From NCBI GenBank assembly GCA_019116525.1, contig DXBM01000011.1, forward strand, positions 1 through 51,732: a stretch of 51,732 nt of DNA, read 5' to 3'. The stretch comes from Candidatus Olsenella pullistercoris. GTDB lineage: Bacteria; Actinomycetota; Coriobacteriia; Coriobacteriales; Atopobiaceae. The notes below the pieces were generated by a model. The model saw only the letters and a program-made list of their open reading frames with translations, did no database searches and was not told where the DNA came from. A program made the translations under genes and the position numbers. The first letter of the stretch is position 1. Each line of letters opens with the position of its first letter. Positions 33,749-43,800 of this stretch are shown piece by piece.

Positions 33749-34918
33749 CTACAGTCCAATGATCTCCTGCTTCTTTGCGTCAAACTCCTCTTGCGTGAGG
33801 ATACCCATGTCGAGAAGGTCCTTGAGCTTCTTGAGCATCTCCATCTGCTCGTCCAGGCTTGGCTTCGGTGACGTCGGCGTACCGGACGCCTCCGGTACGG
33901 CGGTACCCTGAACCGAGGCGGCGTTCTGTGGGCTTATCGACTGTGCGAGGTTCATGCCAAAGAGCATGCCTCCACCATCGCCAAGTCCGTTGTCGCGCAC
34001 ACCCTCCGCAATCATCTGCTGTGCCGCCATATTTGCAGCCTGCTGGGAGACGTCCTCGTACGCGCGCACGCCCATGCGACGCTCGGAGAACTGGCGCACC
34101 AGCTCTCGAGACTCGTCGGAGAACTCGATGTTCTCAATGGCCAGCGCGCGCAGGCGCAGGCCAAAGCGCTCCTCCCAGGAGCCCGCGTTGTCCTGCTCGG
34201 ACGAAATCTGCCGCGCGATGGCGTTGGTCTGCGAGGGCAGCTGCGAGACGCGGAATTCCGAGGAAAGCGCGTTGACTGCTGCGACGAACGAGTGAAGCAG
34301 CTCGGAGAGCAGCTGCTCGCGCGCCTGCGGATCGTCAAGCGAGTAGGCGGAGACGTTTGCCGGCACAAAGTTGCGCACAAACAGCTCGGCATCGCTCACC
34401 TGCACCGAGAAGGAGCCGTATGCAAAAACCTCAAGGTCAGTCCCATAGAAGAGGTCGTTGTATGCAAGCGGGCCGCGCGTGCCAAACTTGAGCCCGCGAA
34501 TCTCGCGCAGGTTGACAAAGGCCACGCGCTTCTCCTCTGGGGACATGCCCGAGAAGCGAATGCGCTCTGCCGCCTGGTCCACAAGAATCTTCCCAATGCC
34601 CTTTTCGCGGCGGTCCTGCGCGTCAAAGAGGGTCGCCTCACCGTCGCGGTACTCAAAGCCGCCCGGCGAGGTAATGACCTGCTCAATCCCAGACTGGCTA
34701 AACACAAACGCTGCCGTGTTCTCTGGCACAAAGATTACGGAGCCGTTGGAGATGATGTCATCCGCCCCACGGTTGTTTCCGCGTCCATTCTGCGAGTTCT
34801 TGCGGATTCCGGGGACAACCACCGTGTGCTCGTCAAACGGACCGGCGGTGATGACATCTTGCCATTGATCGGCAAGCACTCCGCCAATGGAGTCAAGCGC
34901 AGCGTCAAGAATGCCCAT
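33749..34918 (-). CDS. SPFH domain protein with C-terminal SHOCT (YdjI-like)
   Basis: A 389-residue protein of the bacterial 'virion core protein-like' SPFH group (YdjI type in B. subtilis, linked there to membrane-stress PspA). The N-terminus carries VIFVPENTAAFVFSQSGIEQV and PGGFEYRDGE. The SPFH body includes GTDLEVFAYGSFSVQV, LRALAIENIEFSDESRELV and QQAANMAAQQMIA. The last about 30 residues (KLKDLLDMGILTQEEFDAKK) are a SHOCT oligomerisation motif. GGAGGTCGC-like purines precede the ATG. It starts 9 bases after the zinc-ribbon gene, so the two are one operon. Confidence 0.85.
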   Translation of the reverse strand: MGILDAALDSIGGVLADQWQDVITAGPFDEHTVVVPGIRKNSQNGRGNNRGADDIISNGSVIFVPENTAAFVFSQSGIEQVITSPGGFEYRDGEATLFDAQDRREKGIGKILVDQAAERIRFSGMSPEEKRVAFVNLREIRGLKFGTRGPLAYNDLFYGTDLEVFAYGSFSVQVSDAELFVRNFVPANVSAYSLDDPQAREQLLSELLHSFVAAVNALSSEFRVSQLPSQTNAIARQISSEQDNAGSWEERFGLRLRALAIENIEFSDESRELVRQFSERRMGVRAYEDVSQQAANMAAQQMIAEGVRDNGLGDGGGMLFGMNLAQSISPQNAASVQGTAVPEASGTPTSPKPSLDEQMEMLKKLKDLLDMGILTQEEFDAKKQEIIGL

Positions 34919-34927
34919 TGCGACCTC

Positions 34928-35521
34928 CTAGAGCGTCTGTGTGGTGTCGCAGTAGCTGCAGGTTACGGTGGAGCCCGCTCGGCCTGAGAGTGGCGCTCGG
35001 CAGCCAACACACTTCTTGGTAACGTTGGCGGGCCGGTCAGCCTGCGCAGCACCCTTAGGCTTCCGCCCGCCTCCAAAGAGGGATCCGACGAGGTCCCTGG
35101 CCCCATCGACAACGTTGGTTATCTCAGGAGGAAGGTCCTCTTCCGCCCCAATGCCAGGCAGGTCTCCGTCGGCTGCCAGCGCAATGGCGCGTGCCCATCG
35201 CTCGGCCAGTCTCCGCGGATTGGTCGGGAAGGACAGCATGATGGTCTCGTCCCTAAAGGCGACCTGCAGACAGTAGCTGGAGCGGTACTTGGTGGCAAAG
35301 GCCTGCGGAACGTCGTTTTGCCGCTGGATTTTTGCGAGGGGGCACCGTTTGAGCATGCGCGCCTTCTTGAATAAACCCTGAGAGGCGCTCGCAACGAGAA
35401 TGAGGTTCTGATTGGTGAGCACAAGCTCGTCGAGGGTCTCGCCGTCCGCGTCGTTGCCCAGCTTGACCGGTTGCTCCTGCATGACAACGAGCTCGCCCGG
35501 AGCGAGATTGTAGTCCTCCAC
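34928..35521 (-). CDS. PH-like domain protein with C-terminal zinc ribbon
   Basis: A 197-residue protein. The first about 110 residues are beta-rich and resemble a GRAM/PH-like fold (ELVLTNQNLILVASAS, LAKIQ, LQVAFRDETIMLSFP, ERWARAI). A linker leads to a zinc ribbon, C-x2-C (KCVGCRAPLSG) and C-x2-C (VTCSYCDTTQTL). It is translated just ahead of the SPFH gene. The ensemble resembles the YdjI-region membrane-stress genes, with the zinc ribbon and SPFH parts split between two proteins; this comparison is tentative. Confidence 0.75.
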   Translation of the reverse strand: MEDYNLAPGELVVMQEQPVKLGNDADGETLDELVLTNQNLILVASASQGLFKKARMLKRCPLAKIQRQNDVPQAFATKYRSSYCLQVAFRDETIMLSFPTNPRRLAERWARAIALAADGDLPGIGAEEDLPPEITNVVDGARDLVGSLFGGGRKPKGAAQADRPANVTKKCVGCRAPLSGRAGSTVTCSYCDTTQTL

Positions 35522-35576
35522 CTTACCCTCCGTTTCTGCGTGTGCCGTTTCATCCTAGGAGGGAAGCCCTGGCGTT

Positions 35577-35597
35577 TCCTCAGTTGCCAACTGAAAT
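35577..35597. repeat. CAGTTGCCAACTG palindrome
   Basis: TCAGTT (35580-35585) and AACTGA (35589-35594) form a small hairpin with loop GCC, flanked by TTTCC and AAATAC. It lies between the DUF4143 ATPase stop and the zinc-ribbon gene start and belongs to the same family as 31921-31973 and 36956-36988. Confidence 0.55.
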
Positions 35598-35638
35598 ACG
35601 AGGTGCGACGGGAAGTGAGGCAGGCTACGGGGACGTCG

Positions 35639-36802
35639 CTACACGATCTGTGCCACGTCCGCGAGGGCGACGACGTTGCCCATCGAGGTGGCAAACGACT
35701 CGTTGCCTGCGTACACTACGTGGCGATGCGTGGTGGGCACGCCCATCAGCTCGCCAAGCTCGCCCAGACTCTTGAAGAAGCGCGGGTTATAGGTTGCTGA
35801 TGACTTGACCTCTATGATGTCAGCGGGTGCAGCACCTCGCTCGATGATGAGGTCAACCTCCTTGTTCGACGAGTCTCGCCAGTAGTACAGCTTTGCACGA
35901 CGTCCCCGCGCGGCAAATGCCTTCGCCATCTCGGTGACCACCGCCGTTTCAAAGAGGGCCCCGTGCTTCTCAGACAGCACGACCTCTTCGCGCTCCTCCA
36001 TGCCCAGCAGGCAGCATGCAAGGCCCGTGTCGCATAGGTAGAGCTTTGCCGTCTTTACGAGCCGTTTGCCGTAACTGCGGTAGTACGGGTGCAGGCGGAG
36101 CGTGATGAAACTCGCTTCGAGCACGGAGAGCCAGCTCTCGATGGTCTTGGGCGAGATGCTGCAGTCGCGTGCCATGTCCTCCTTGTTGAGCATCTGTGCC
36201 GTTCGGTCCGCGCAGAGGCCAAGAAACCGCTCGAACTCAGCAAGCTTGAGGATGCCGGAGCCTGTTCGTACATCGCGCTCTAGGTATGTTTGAACGTGGC
36301 TGGGATAGTAGTCTGCCGGGTCGATCCCCACATCATAGATGCGCGGATACCCTCCCGTCAGAAGCCACTCGTCAACGGATGCGGGCCGTAGCCCTGCCTC
36401 GTTAAGCTCATGCAGAGAGAGGGGCAGCAGGTGGAGAACCGCCGCTCTTCCGGCGAGTGATTGGGATATTGCCTCCATCAGCAGGAAGTTCTGGGACCCG
36501 GATAGTATGAACTGTCCGGGAGCGTTGTTTTTATCGACTACGCCCTGGATATAGGAGAAAAGGGAGGGCGCGCGCTGCGCCTCGTCAAAAATGACCCGGT
36601 CGTCGTAGAGGTCGAGAAACGCGCGGGGGTCGTTCTGCGCGAGGGCGCGAACGTCCTCGTCCTCAAGCGTCACGTAGCGATAGTGGGGAAAGAGGCTCCT
36701 GACGAGGGTCGACTTGCCGCTTTGGCGCGGGCCGGTCACGGTAACGACGGGGAATTTCTCTGCCATGGAGAGAATCTTTGGAGCAAGGTCGCGCCTTATC
36801 AT
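35639..36802 (-). CDS. DUF4143-type P-loop ATPase
   Basis: A 387-residue AAA-type ATPase. Walker A is TGPRQSGKSTLV near residue 25, Walker B VIFDEAQ, followed by LSGSQNFLL (sensor). The C-terminal half carries a winged-helix-like part (MARDCSISPKTIESWLSVLE) and a PD-(D/E)xK-like motif (KEVDLIIERG ... IIEVKSS). These proteins are frequent in anaerobe genomes, often as multiple copies of unclear function. The ATG at 36802 is preferred for the AGGGGGG before it; ATGs at 36817 and 36826 are upstream. Its promoter region holds four 23-bp iterons, suggesting autoregulation. Confidence 0.85.
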   Translation of the reverse strand: MIRRDLAPKILSMAEKFPVVTVTGPRQSGKSTLVRSLFPHYRYVTLEDEDVRALAQNDPRAFLDLYDDRVIFDEAQRAPSLFSYIQGVVDKNNAPGQFILSGSQNFLLMEAISQSLAGRAAVLHLLPLSLHELNEAGLRPASVDEWLLTGGYPRIYDVGIDPADYYPSHVQTYLERDVRTGSGILKLAEFERFLGLCADRTAQMLNKEDMARDCSISPKTIESWLSVLEASFITLRLHPYYRSYGKRLVKTAKLYLCDTGLACCLLGMEEREEVVLSEKHGALFETAVVTEMAKAFAARGRRAKLYYWRDSSNKEVDLIIERGAAPADIIEVKSSATYNPRFFKSLGELGELMGVPTTHRHVVYAGNESFATSMGNVVALADVAQIV

Positions 36803-36846
36803 GTGCCCCCCTCGCATGGTGGTCAATCGGCCGCAATATCTCGGAC

Positions 36847-36938
36847 TACCGGAATTTCAAGAAATAGATTACCGGAATTTTATACCTATGAGTACCTGAA
36901 TTATCAGAGTCAGATTACCGGAATTTCATCACTAGAGA
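36847..36938. repeat. Four iterons with exact 23-bp period
   Basis: TACCGGAATTT-type cores begin at 36847, 36870, 36893 (TACCTGAATTA) and 36916, each exactly 23 bp apart, about two helical turns. The stretch is AT-rich and lies 45 bases upstream of the DUF4143 ATPase start, between it and the divergent anchored-protein gene. The arrangement is that of a multi-site operator. Confidence 0.85.
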
Positions 36939-36955
36939 GCAGTGCCCAAGCATCG

Positions 36956-36988
36956 CCGGTTTCCTCAGTTGCTAACTGAGGAAACCGG
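36956..36988. repeat. 33-bp hairpin with 15-bp perfect arms
   Basis: Arms 36956-36970 and 36974-36988 are exact reverse complements with loop GCT; the core is CTCAGTTGCTAACTGAG. It stands upstream of the anchored-protein gene and 18 bases beyond the iterons. No T-run follows. Third copy of the CAGTTGCCAACTG-type palindromes in this region. Confidence 0.7.
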
Positions 36989-37053
36989 CTACCAGGCAAA
37001 TCACAATGGCCTACAGATTGGATTTCATTCAGGTTCGTCGAATGGAGGGTGGT

Positions 37054-38109
37054 ATGGACTGGGAGCCCGCGGGCAGGAGCGCCGACAAGCCAAAGGGCAA
37101 GAAGCGTCGCGGCTGCCTCGTTGCTATCGTGGTCGTGGTGGCGCTGCTCGTGATTGCTGGCGTCTCTCGCTGTGGCGGCGGAGGAGACGAGCGGCTTGAC
37201 TGGCCCACGAGTGGGCTTGCAACGATGCTGCCGAAGCCGGACTCGGATGCGGGGAGCGTCATCGCTAATAGCGACGAGTCTTTCTCTGCGAGCGTTGATG
37301 ACTACACGCAGGAGAAGTACGACTCCTATGTGGCTCAGTGTCAGGAGATGGGCTTCACTGTTGAGGTCGAGAACGGTACGGGAACATACGCTGCGTATTC
37401 AGAAGAGGGCTATCACCTGAGCCTCACATTCTTCGACTCTTCTGTCGGCAGCATGAACGTAACCCTGGACGCCCCCATTGAGATGAGCACAATCTCTTGG
37501 CCTGCTGTCGGTGCCGGCTCGCTGGTGCCCGCTCCGACCTCGACGACGGGCAGTATCGACTCCGACAGCTCGGGCTTCTTCTTCGCCTACGTGGGCGAGA
37601 CGAGCGCGGAGGACTACGCTGCCTACGTTGACGCGTGCTCTGATGCGGGGTTCAACGTTGACTACGACCGCGGAGATACGTGGTACGGAGCTGATAACGC
37701 AGACGGCGTCTCTCTGCGTGTTGAGTATCACGGTTTCAACACCATGTCGGTCCGCGTGGACGTGCCGGATGGCACGGAGGCCGAGCCCGCGGCAGAGGGC
37801 GAGGCGGTGAGCACGGAGACGACCACGCCCACCACTGATGCGTCGGGGGTCAACCCTGACTTCAAGGCGACCATGGACGGGTACGAGAGCTACATCAACG
37901 AGTACATCGATTTCATAAACACGTACAACAGCGACCCCAATAATGTGGTTGGTATGCTGGCGCAGTACAACGAAATGATGCAGGAGTATGCCAACTGGAC
38001 CGAACAAATTGATGCCATCGACGAGAGCTCTCTGTCGGCAGCAGACCTTGCCTACTATACGGAGGTTATGGGTCGGGTGAACGCCCGCCTGCTGGAGGTT
38101 GGGCAGTAG
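37054..38109 (+). CDS. Membrane-anchored extracytoplasmic protein with two similar domains
   Basis: A 351-residue protein. After a basic N-terminus (KPKGKKRRG) one membrane helix (about 21-38) is followed by Cys and Gly residues, then two repeated beta-domains: LDWPTSGLATMLPKPDSDAGS... and ISWPAVGAGSLVPAPTSTTGS..., each with a YDSYVAQCQEMGF or YAAYVDACSDAGF helix. A Thr/Pro/Glu-rich spacer and a helical end (DFKATMDGYESYINEYIDF) follow. It resembles a DUF6591-type protein from memory; the function is unknown. The ATG at 37054 has GGAGGG upstream; a frame extension to 37006 lacks a site. Confidence 0.78.
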   Translation: MDWEPAGRSADKPKGKKRRGCLVAIVVVVALLVIAGVSRCGGGGDERLDWPTSGLATMLPKPDSDAGSVIANSDESFSASVDDYTQEKYDSYVAQCQEMGFTVEVENGTGTYAAYSEEGYHLSLTFFDSSVGSMNVTLDAPIEMSTISWPAVGAGSLVPAPTSTTGSIDSDSSGFFFAYVGETSAEDYAAYVDACSDAGFNVDYDRGDTWYGADNADGVSLRVEYHGFNTMSVRVDVPDGTEAEPAAEGEAVSTETTTPTTDASGVNPDFKATMDGYESYINEYIDFINTYNSDPNNVVGMLAQYNEMMQEYANWTEQIDAIDESSLSAADLAYYTEVMGRVNARLLEVGQ

Positions 38110-38133
38110 TCGAACAGCACGCTAGAGCCAACC

Positions 38134-38169
38134 AAAGGGCGGCGCGCCGAGGGCGGTGCACCGCCCTTT
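38134..38169 (+). terminator. GC hairpin after the anchored-protein gene
   Basis: AAAGGGCGG (38134-38142) pairs with CCGCCCTTT (38161-38169), with an inner palindrome GGGCGGTGCACCGCCC (38151-38166) as an alternative. It begins 24 bases after the stop. The run after it is CTCGTCT, so U-tract support is weak. Confidence 0.55.
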
Positions 38170-38308
38170 CTCGTCTGCCTTAGGAATCGGCTCGCCTGCG
38201 GCGGCCTTGGCTTTGTTGTCTAGGCGCGCGAGTAGTATGAAAACGGTGCCGGACAAGTATCTGCATTGGGCCCGAGCCATCGGATCCGTGCGTGGGGGAG
38301 GGTCTTCG

Positions 38309-40825
38309 ATGTCAAAGGTCAAAATCGTAAGCAATCCGTATCGTCGCACGACGGTATTCCTTAGCTGGGACGGGAAGACATGGAATCCCGTGGACTCCGC
38401 AAACAACCCCAACAGCCAGCTGCTGAGCAAGCAATTCTCGGAGGGGTTCTTTCCTTTTAAATCGGCCCAGATTGTTGAGGTGATTCTCTCCGAGTACGGT
38501 GGAGAGGAACCCGTTGTGGTTGAGTTCGAGGGGCCTGACGACGAGTGGGCGGAGCTTGTGGGCGCCTGCGACGAGACGGGTCTCAACGGACGGGTCGCAC
38601 TAACCAGGGGGAGTCGAACCCTCGCTAATGCGCGGGACATACTGCCATTTGTCCGGGATGAGTTCGATGGCGTCTACTCCATCATCGCGGGGCAGGCAGA
38701 CGGGCGCCCCAAGACCCGGGAGCTGCTGAGAAAGTTCCGTGACGCGTCGAGCGACGTGGTGCCCGTCTGTGTGGTGGGCAATTACAGCTCAGGCAAGTCG
38801 ACCTTTATTAATGCACTCATTGGTGCCGAGCTGCTTCCAAGTAGCGACAGGCCGCTAACCGCTCGTGTGTTTCGCATAGAACGCTCCGATCAATCCGATC
38901 GGGCAAGCATCACGCTGGACTACTCCGGTGGGTCGCTTCGTTTTTGGTTTGGCGAGAAGGGGATTGACATCGACTCTCCTGCTTCGTCAAGTCAGCTTGC
39001 TGAGGAAGTGGCCGCTTGCGTTCAGCCCGACGACGCCTTGCCTGTCATTGATCGTGTTCGCAAGGCTTTGACCGTCATCAACAAATACAATCCTACTCCG
39101 GAGGAGGGCCTAGGCGATCTTGTTGAGGTTAGGGCCCCTTTTCGGGAGGACTGGTGGATGCGGGGCAAGAAGCTCGTCATCTTTGACACTCCGGGCTCCA
39201 ACTCGAATTCAAACGCCCGGCACCTTGAGGTGCTCAAGGAGGCAATGCGCGGCATGTCGGACGGCCTCCCCATCTACGTGACTGAGTACAGCTCCCTCGA
39301 TAGCAACGACAACGCGGAGCTCTACGATGAGATTCGAGAAATCGAGGCACTTGACGAGCGCTTTGCCATGGTCGTGGTCAACAAGGCGGATACGGCGGAC
39401 CTTCCCGAGGACGATCAATCTCAGGAGATGGCCGAATACGTCCTTAACACTCCGGTGGTTCACAACCTCTATGCGCACGGTGTCTACTACGTCTCTTCTA
39501 TCATGGGTCTTGGCGCCAAGACGGGTGGAGGCTTTGCCGATCGCCACTACGACCGCTGCTTCCGGCAGCTGCTTTCAAGCTATGATGACCCGGAGGACAG
39601 GTACTACACCCGCCTTTATCGCTACGACCTTATGCCGAGGCAGTTGAGAAAGAGGGCGCTCGCGGAGGCGGAGGGAAGCTCAAATCGCGTTCTCGCCAAC
39701 AGCGGATTGTTCTGCGTTCAGCGCGGGATTGAGGACTTTGCTACCAAATACTCGGTCTATAACAAGTGCTCGCAGTCTGACGTCCTGCTCCACGAGCTTA
39801 TTCAGAATACGGATGAGGCCCTTGAGGATGTGGCGGAGCGCGTTGAGGAGAGCCGTCGCCTTGGGCAGGACGATCTTGACGCAAGTAAGGGGGCTTGCCT
39901 AAGCAACCTCAGGGGAGAGTCAGTATCTCTTAGAACGACTGCAGTTGAGGGCTATCTTCCCCATATGAACGAGCAAGACTATCTTGAAGGAGCTGCCCTA
40001 AACTCAGACTTGCTACGTGCTTGGGAGAAAGACTTCTCCGAGACGCGTCAGAATGAGACGGGTGTTGACGAGAAGGGCAGGGCTGCTGCGGCTTCGCGTG
40101 CGGCCATTGGCTCAAAGCTGCGCGAACGTGCCACGAGTATGTTTGACTCCCGCGATTTTCTTGGCTTGGGTAGCCTGGTGGCAAGCTTTGCCAACGATGT
40201 TACCAAGGCGCTCGAGAGCCACTCGGATGAGGTGGACGCTAGAAGGGAGGCGGACAGGGCTGTTTCGGAGGACCTTCTCGAAAGGATACGCGAGCACTTT
40301 GACTCCGAGCTTGATCGAGCGTTTGTTGAGGTGGAACAACGTTCGCGGGAATACTGGGGTCGGTGCTCCGAGGAGGCGAGAGCCGCCCTTCTCGGCCTGA
40401 TTTCCAACGGGGAGGGCATCGATGAGGAAAGACGTGGCATGCTACGCGACATCATCATCGATTTCCATCCGCTGAGTCTGTCGGATTCTGTGCCGGAGAT
40501 CAAGGAGATTAGAAATCCCTTTGATCCCAACAAGCTATGGAAGGCCCCCATCACCATCCAGCACAACCTCGAGCTCTCGAGGAGGGTTTCTCGCTGGCGC
40601 TCTGCAGTTGAGCCTGCTCATGAGGATAGCTATACAACGTGGCTCAACGAGCTGACAGACAAACTCGCTGAGAACATCGTGGACCTCAACCCTGAGCTCA
40701 AGAGAAAACTGGACTTCATCAAGCAGAACGAGAGAGAGCTGGCTGACCTGCAGGTCAAGCGCGATCGCCTGCGCCGTGCCGAAGAGCGTGTCTCCTTGTT
40801 CATGTCTTGGCGTGGGGAGGACTGA
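38309..40825 (+). CDS. Dynamin-like GTPase of the GTPase/HerA/toxin cassette
   Basis: An 838-residue large GTPase. Its first about 140 residues are an unrecognised N-terminal domain. G1 is GNYSSGKSTFIN (157-168), switch/G2 threonine lies in PLTARVF, G3 is FDTPGSNS (about 291-298) and G4 NKAD (about 358-361), the pattern of bacterial dynamin-like proteins. The remaining about 450 residues are mostly helical with a coiled-coil end (KQNERELADLQVKRDRLRRAEERV). No membrane helix is obvious. The ATG at 38309 has GGGGGAGGG upstream; the frame opens earlier at 38156 without a site. The HerA-type gene starts one base after its stop, so both proteins are probably made together. Base composition is more AT-rich than in the flanks. 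Confidence 0.85.
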   Translation: MSKVKIVSNPYRRTTVFLSWDGKTWNPVDSANNPNSQLLSKQFSEGFFPFKSAQIVEVILSEYGGEEPVVVEFEGPDDEWAELVGACDETGLNGRVALTRGSRTLANARDILPFVRDEFDGVYSIIAGQADGRPKTRELLRKFRDASSDVVPVCVVGNYSSGKSTFINALIGAELLPSSDRPLTARVFRIERSDQSDRASITLDYSGGSLRFWFGEKGIDIDSPASSSQLAEEVAACVQPDDALPVIDRVRKALTVINKYNPTPEEGLGDLVEVRAPFREDWWMRGKKLVIFDTPGSNSNSNARHLEVLKEAMRGMSDGLPIYVTEYSSLDSNDNAELYDEIREIEALDERFAMVVVNKADTADLPEDDQSQEMAEYVLNTPVVHNLYAHGVYYVSSIMGLGAKTGGGFADRHYDRCFRQLLSSYDDPEDRYYTRLYRYDLMPRQLRKRALAEAEGSSNRVLANSGLFCVQRGIEDFATKYSVYNKCSQSDVLLHELIQNTDEALEDVAERVEESRRLGQDDLDASKGACLSNLRGESVSLRTTAVEGYLPHMNEQDYLEGAALNSDLLRAWEKDFSETRQNETGVDEKGRAAAASRAAIGSKLRERATSMFDSRDFLGLGSLVASFANDVTKALESHSDEVDARREADRAVSEDLLERIREHFDSELDRAFVEVEQRSREYWGRCSEEARAALLGLISNGEGIDEERRGMLRDIIIDFHPLSLSDSVPEIKEIRNPFDPNKLWKAPITIQHNLELSRRVSRWRSAVEPAHEDSYTTWLNELTDKLAENIVDLNPELKRKLDFIKQNERELADLQVKRDRLRRAEERVSLFMSWRGED

Positions 40826-40826
40826 C

Positions 40827-43800
40827 ATGGGGATTAAGGGCCTCGTCAAGAAGGCTGCCGGTAAGGCGGGAAATGCGGTATCCAAGCTTTCGTCGCTTAG
40901 TCCCGATCAGCTGGAAAAGATCGAGGACGCACGCGAGAAGTACCTAGGGACGATGCCCTCTGCGGATGACCCGGTTGCCAACGAGCTGACGAGCCGTCTT
41001 ATCGCGGCGGCGGGGGTCGAAATCTACGACGCGTACCTACCCCAGATCAGCAAGGTCTACGTCCCCGCTGAGAGCACCGCAGAGTATGGAGGTCCGTTTG
41101 ACTCCGCTCACAACGAGCGCTTCATCAACATCACCAAGTGGGTGAGTGACCCGGAGGAAAACAGCCTCGAGAAGCTTGTTAACGTCTATGACGTGCTCTC
41201 CAACGAGCGCTGCAACATTGCCTTGGTATTTCGCAGGACAAGGGACGCCGCCCGGGTCTACCTTGGTGTGATTGACACGGAGAACTCCGACAACAACGTC
41301 AACGTTGAATCGTACATACGCCGACTTGAGGGCGCGCTGCGGGGAAACTTTCCTGGCTCCGAGTGGTCGGGCGGGGTTGTCTCGGGTAAGATTCCCTGCC
41401 TAGGTAGCTTGCGTGACGTGTCTGTTGCCTCGGTTTCCAACATTCCCACTGAGAAGTCGGAGAGGTTCGTAAGCCAGACTATCGAAAAACTTCTAGATGG
41501 GATTGTTCCACGAAGCCGTCGCGAGGAGTACACGGTTATTCTGCTTGCCACGCCGACGCTTGACGTGGAGGAGCAAAAGCTGCGCCTGCAGCAGCTCTAC
41601 ACCGGGCTGGCCCCGTACGCTTCCTGGCAGACCAATTACACCTATCAAGAGTCTAGGTCGGAGGGGTCATCTGCAACGGTTGGGGTGAATGCCGGTTTGA
41701 GTGTGGGGCGGCAGGCTGGAACCAACCAGTCGCTGAGCGCTGGCGGGTCGGTTGCGGACTCAGAGAATCGGGGCGTAACGGATTCCGAGAGCGATTCTCA
41801 GCAGGTCTCAGTTTCGGAGTCGCAGAGTGATTCGACGTCGCATTCTGATGCGCAGAATGAGTCAGAAACTAGCGCCTGGAATGTTGGCGTGGGGGCGGGG
41901 GTCCCTACCACTCCGATTCAGGTTGGAGGAGGTGTCTCTCAGGGTAAGACCCGAGGAGCCAGTGTTACGGACACAACCACGCAAACGGCGACAAAAGGGC
42001 TAAGCGAAACCGTTGGAACGACTACCGGCCGTGCCGTCTCCAATACGCTCGGCCGGGCGGTCACCAGGTCGCTCACTAACACGGTTGGCAACTTCGCCAG
42101 CACAAACCTTGGTGGAAACTTTGGCGTCAACTTTGCGCGTTCGTCAACGGTGACGGCCACCATTGGCAAGAATGAAGGAATCACTCAGAACCACACTAAC
42201 TACGCTATTAAGCATGCGCTCGAGCTTCTAGAGAAGCAGATGGCGCGCCTTGAGCAGGGCTCAGCCCTGGGTCTGTGGGACTTTGCGGCCTACGTATTGA
42301 GCGAGGACGTGACTACCGCTAGCAACGTTGCGCACTCCTATCTCGCTCTCACGCAGGGCGAGGAGTCGTTCATGTCGCTGGCGTCGGTGAATCTGTGGCG
42401 CGGCGATGTCTCGGGTGAGAGTGCGGCGCAAACCATCTGTGAGTATCTGTGCGATTTGCGCCATCCGCTCTTTGGGCTCAATCCAGATATTACGAAGAAC
42501 CAGCCCAACGTGCTGCCGTATCCGGCTGTCGTTACGGCTACGACCACGTTGACAGGCAAGGAGCTTGCGCGCTCTCTCAACTTCCCTCGTAAGTCGATTG
42601 CTGGGCTTCCGGTCTTTGAGTGCGCGAGCTTTGGAAGGAACGTCGCAACGTTTGACGAGCGCCCACTGGGTCAGGGCGTGCGACTGGGAAACATCTATCA
42701 CATGCACCGGGCGGAGCCGACGCCCGTTCTTCTCGACAAGGATTCTTTGACGTCGCACGTGTTCGTGACGGGTAGTACGGGCTCGGGAAAGAGCAATGCG
42801 GTCTACCGCCTGCTCGAGGGCGCCGTTGCACAGGGCGTGGGCTTCCTTGTTGTTGAGCCCGCCAAGGGCGAGTACAAGGACGTCTTTGGGTGCGATGAGG
42901 GTGTTAGCATATTCGGAACCAACCCGGAGTATGCCCCGCTTCTCAAGCTCGACCCGTTCAGTTTTCCGAAGGGGGTGCACGTCCTCGAGCACCTCGATCG
43001 CCTGATTGAGATATTCAACGTTTGCTGGCCTATGTATGCGGCGATGCCTGCGGTTCTCAAGAACGCGGTTGAGAAGGCATACGAGGACTGTGGGTGGGAA
43101 CTCGCTGCATCGAGGAACCCCTACGGCGATGGCCTGTACCCATGTTTTGCAGACGTTGCCCGTAATGTGCGCGAGATCATCGACTCAAGCGAGTACGACG
43201 CGGAGAACAAAGGGGCGTACAAGGGCTCGCTGCTTACGCGTCTCAACTCGCTGACGACGGGAATCAATGGTACGGTGTTCTCGTCGGATGAGATTGATGC
43301 GGGTGAGCTTTTTGATGGGCGGACGATTGTCGACCTGAGTCGGGTTGGTTCAAGCGAGACGAAGTCCCTGCTCATGGGCATTCTCGTGCTCAAGCTTCAA
43401 GAGCATCGCATGGTGCAGGGGATGGTACACAATTCCGGTCTGCGACATCTGACCGTGCTTGAAGAAGCGCACAATCTGCTTAAGCGTACCTCGACCGAGC
43501 AGCCCGCTGAGGGCGGCAACCTGCTTGGCAAGAGCGTCGAGATGCTTTCAAATGCGATTGCTGAGATGCGCACGTACGGAGAAGGGTTTGTCATTGCCGA
43601 CCAGGCTCCCGGGCTGCTTGACGCATCGGTGATTCGCAACACCAACACGAAGATTGTGCTTCGCCTTCCCGAGGGCGGGGACCGAGAGCTCGCGGGAGGT
43701 TCGGAAGCGCTTACCGATGCCCAGGTTACAGAGCTGGCAAGGCTTCCTCGCGGCGTTGCTGCGGTCTATCAGAACGATTGGATTGAGGCAGTTCTGTGCA

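Noticed and set aside
38156-38308. Longer N-terminus for the dynamin-like GTPase
   Set aside because: It starts within the upstream hairpin and lacks a Shine-Dalgarno, whereas ATG 38309 has GGGGGAGGG.
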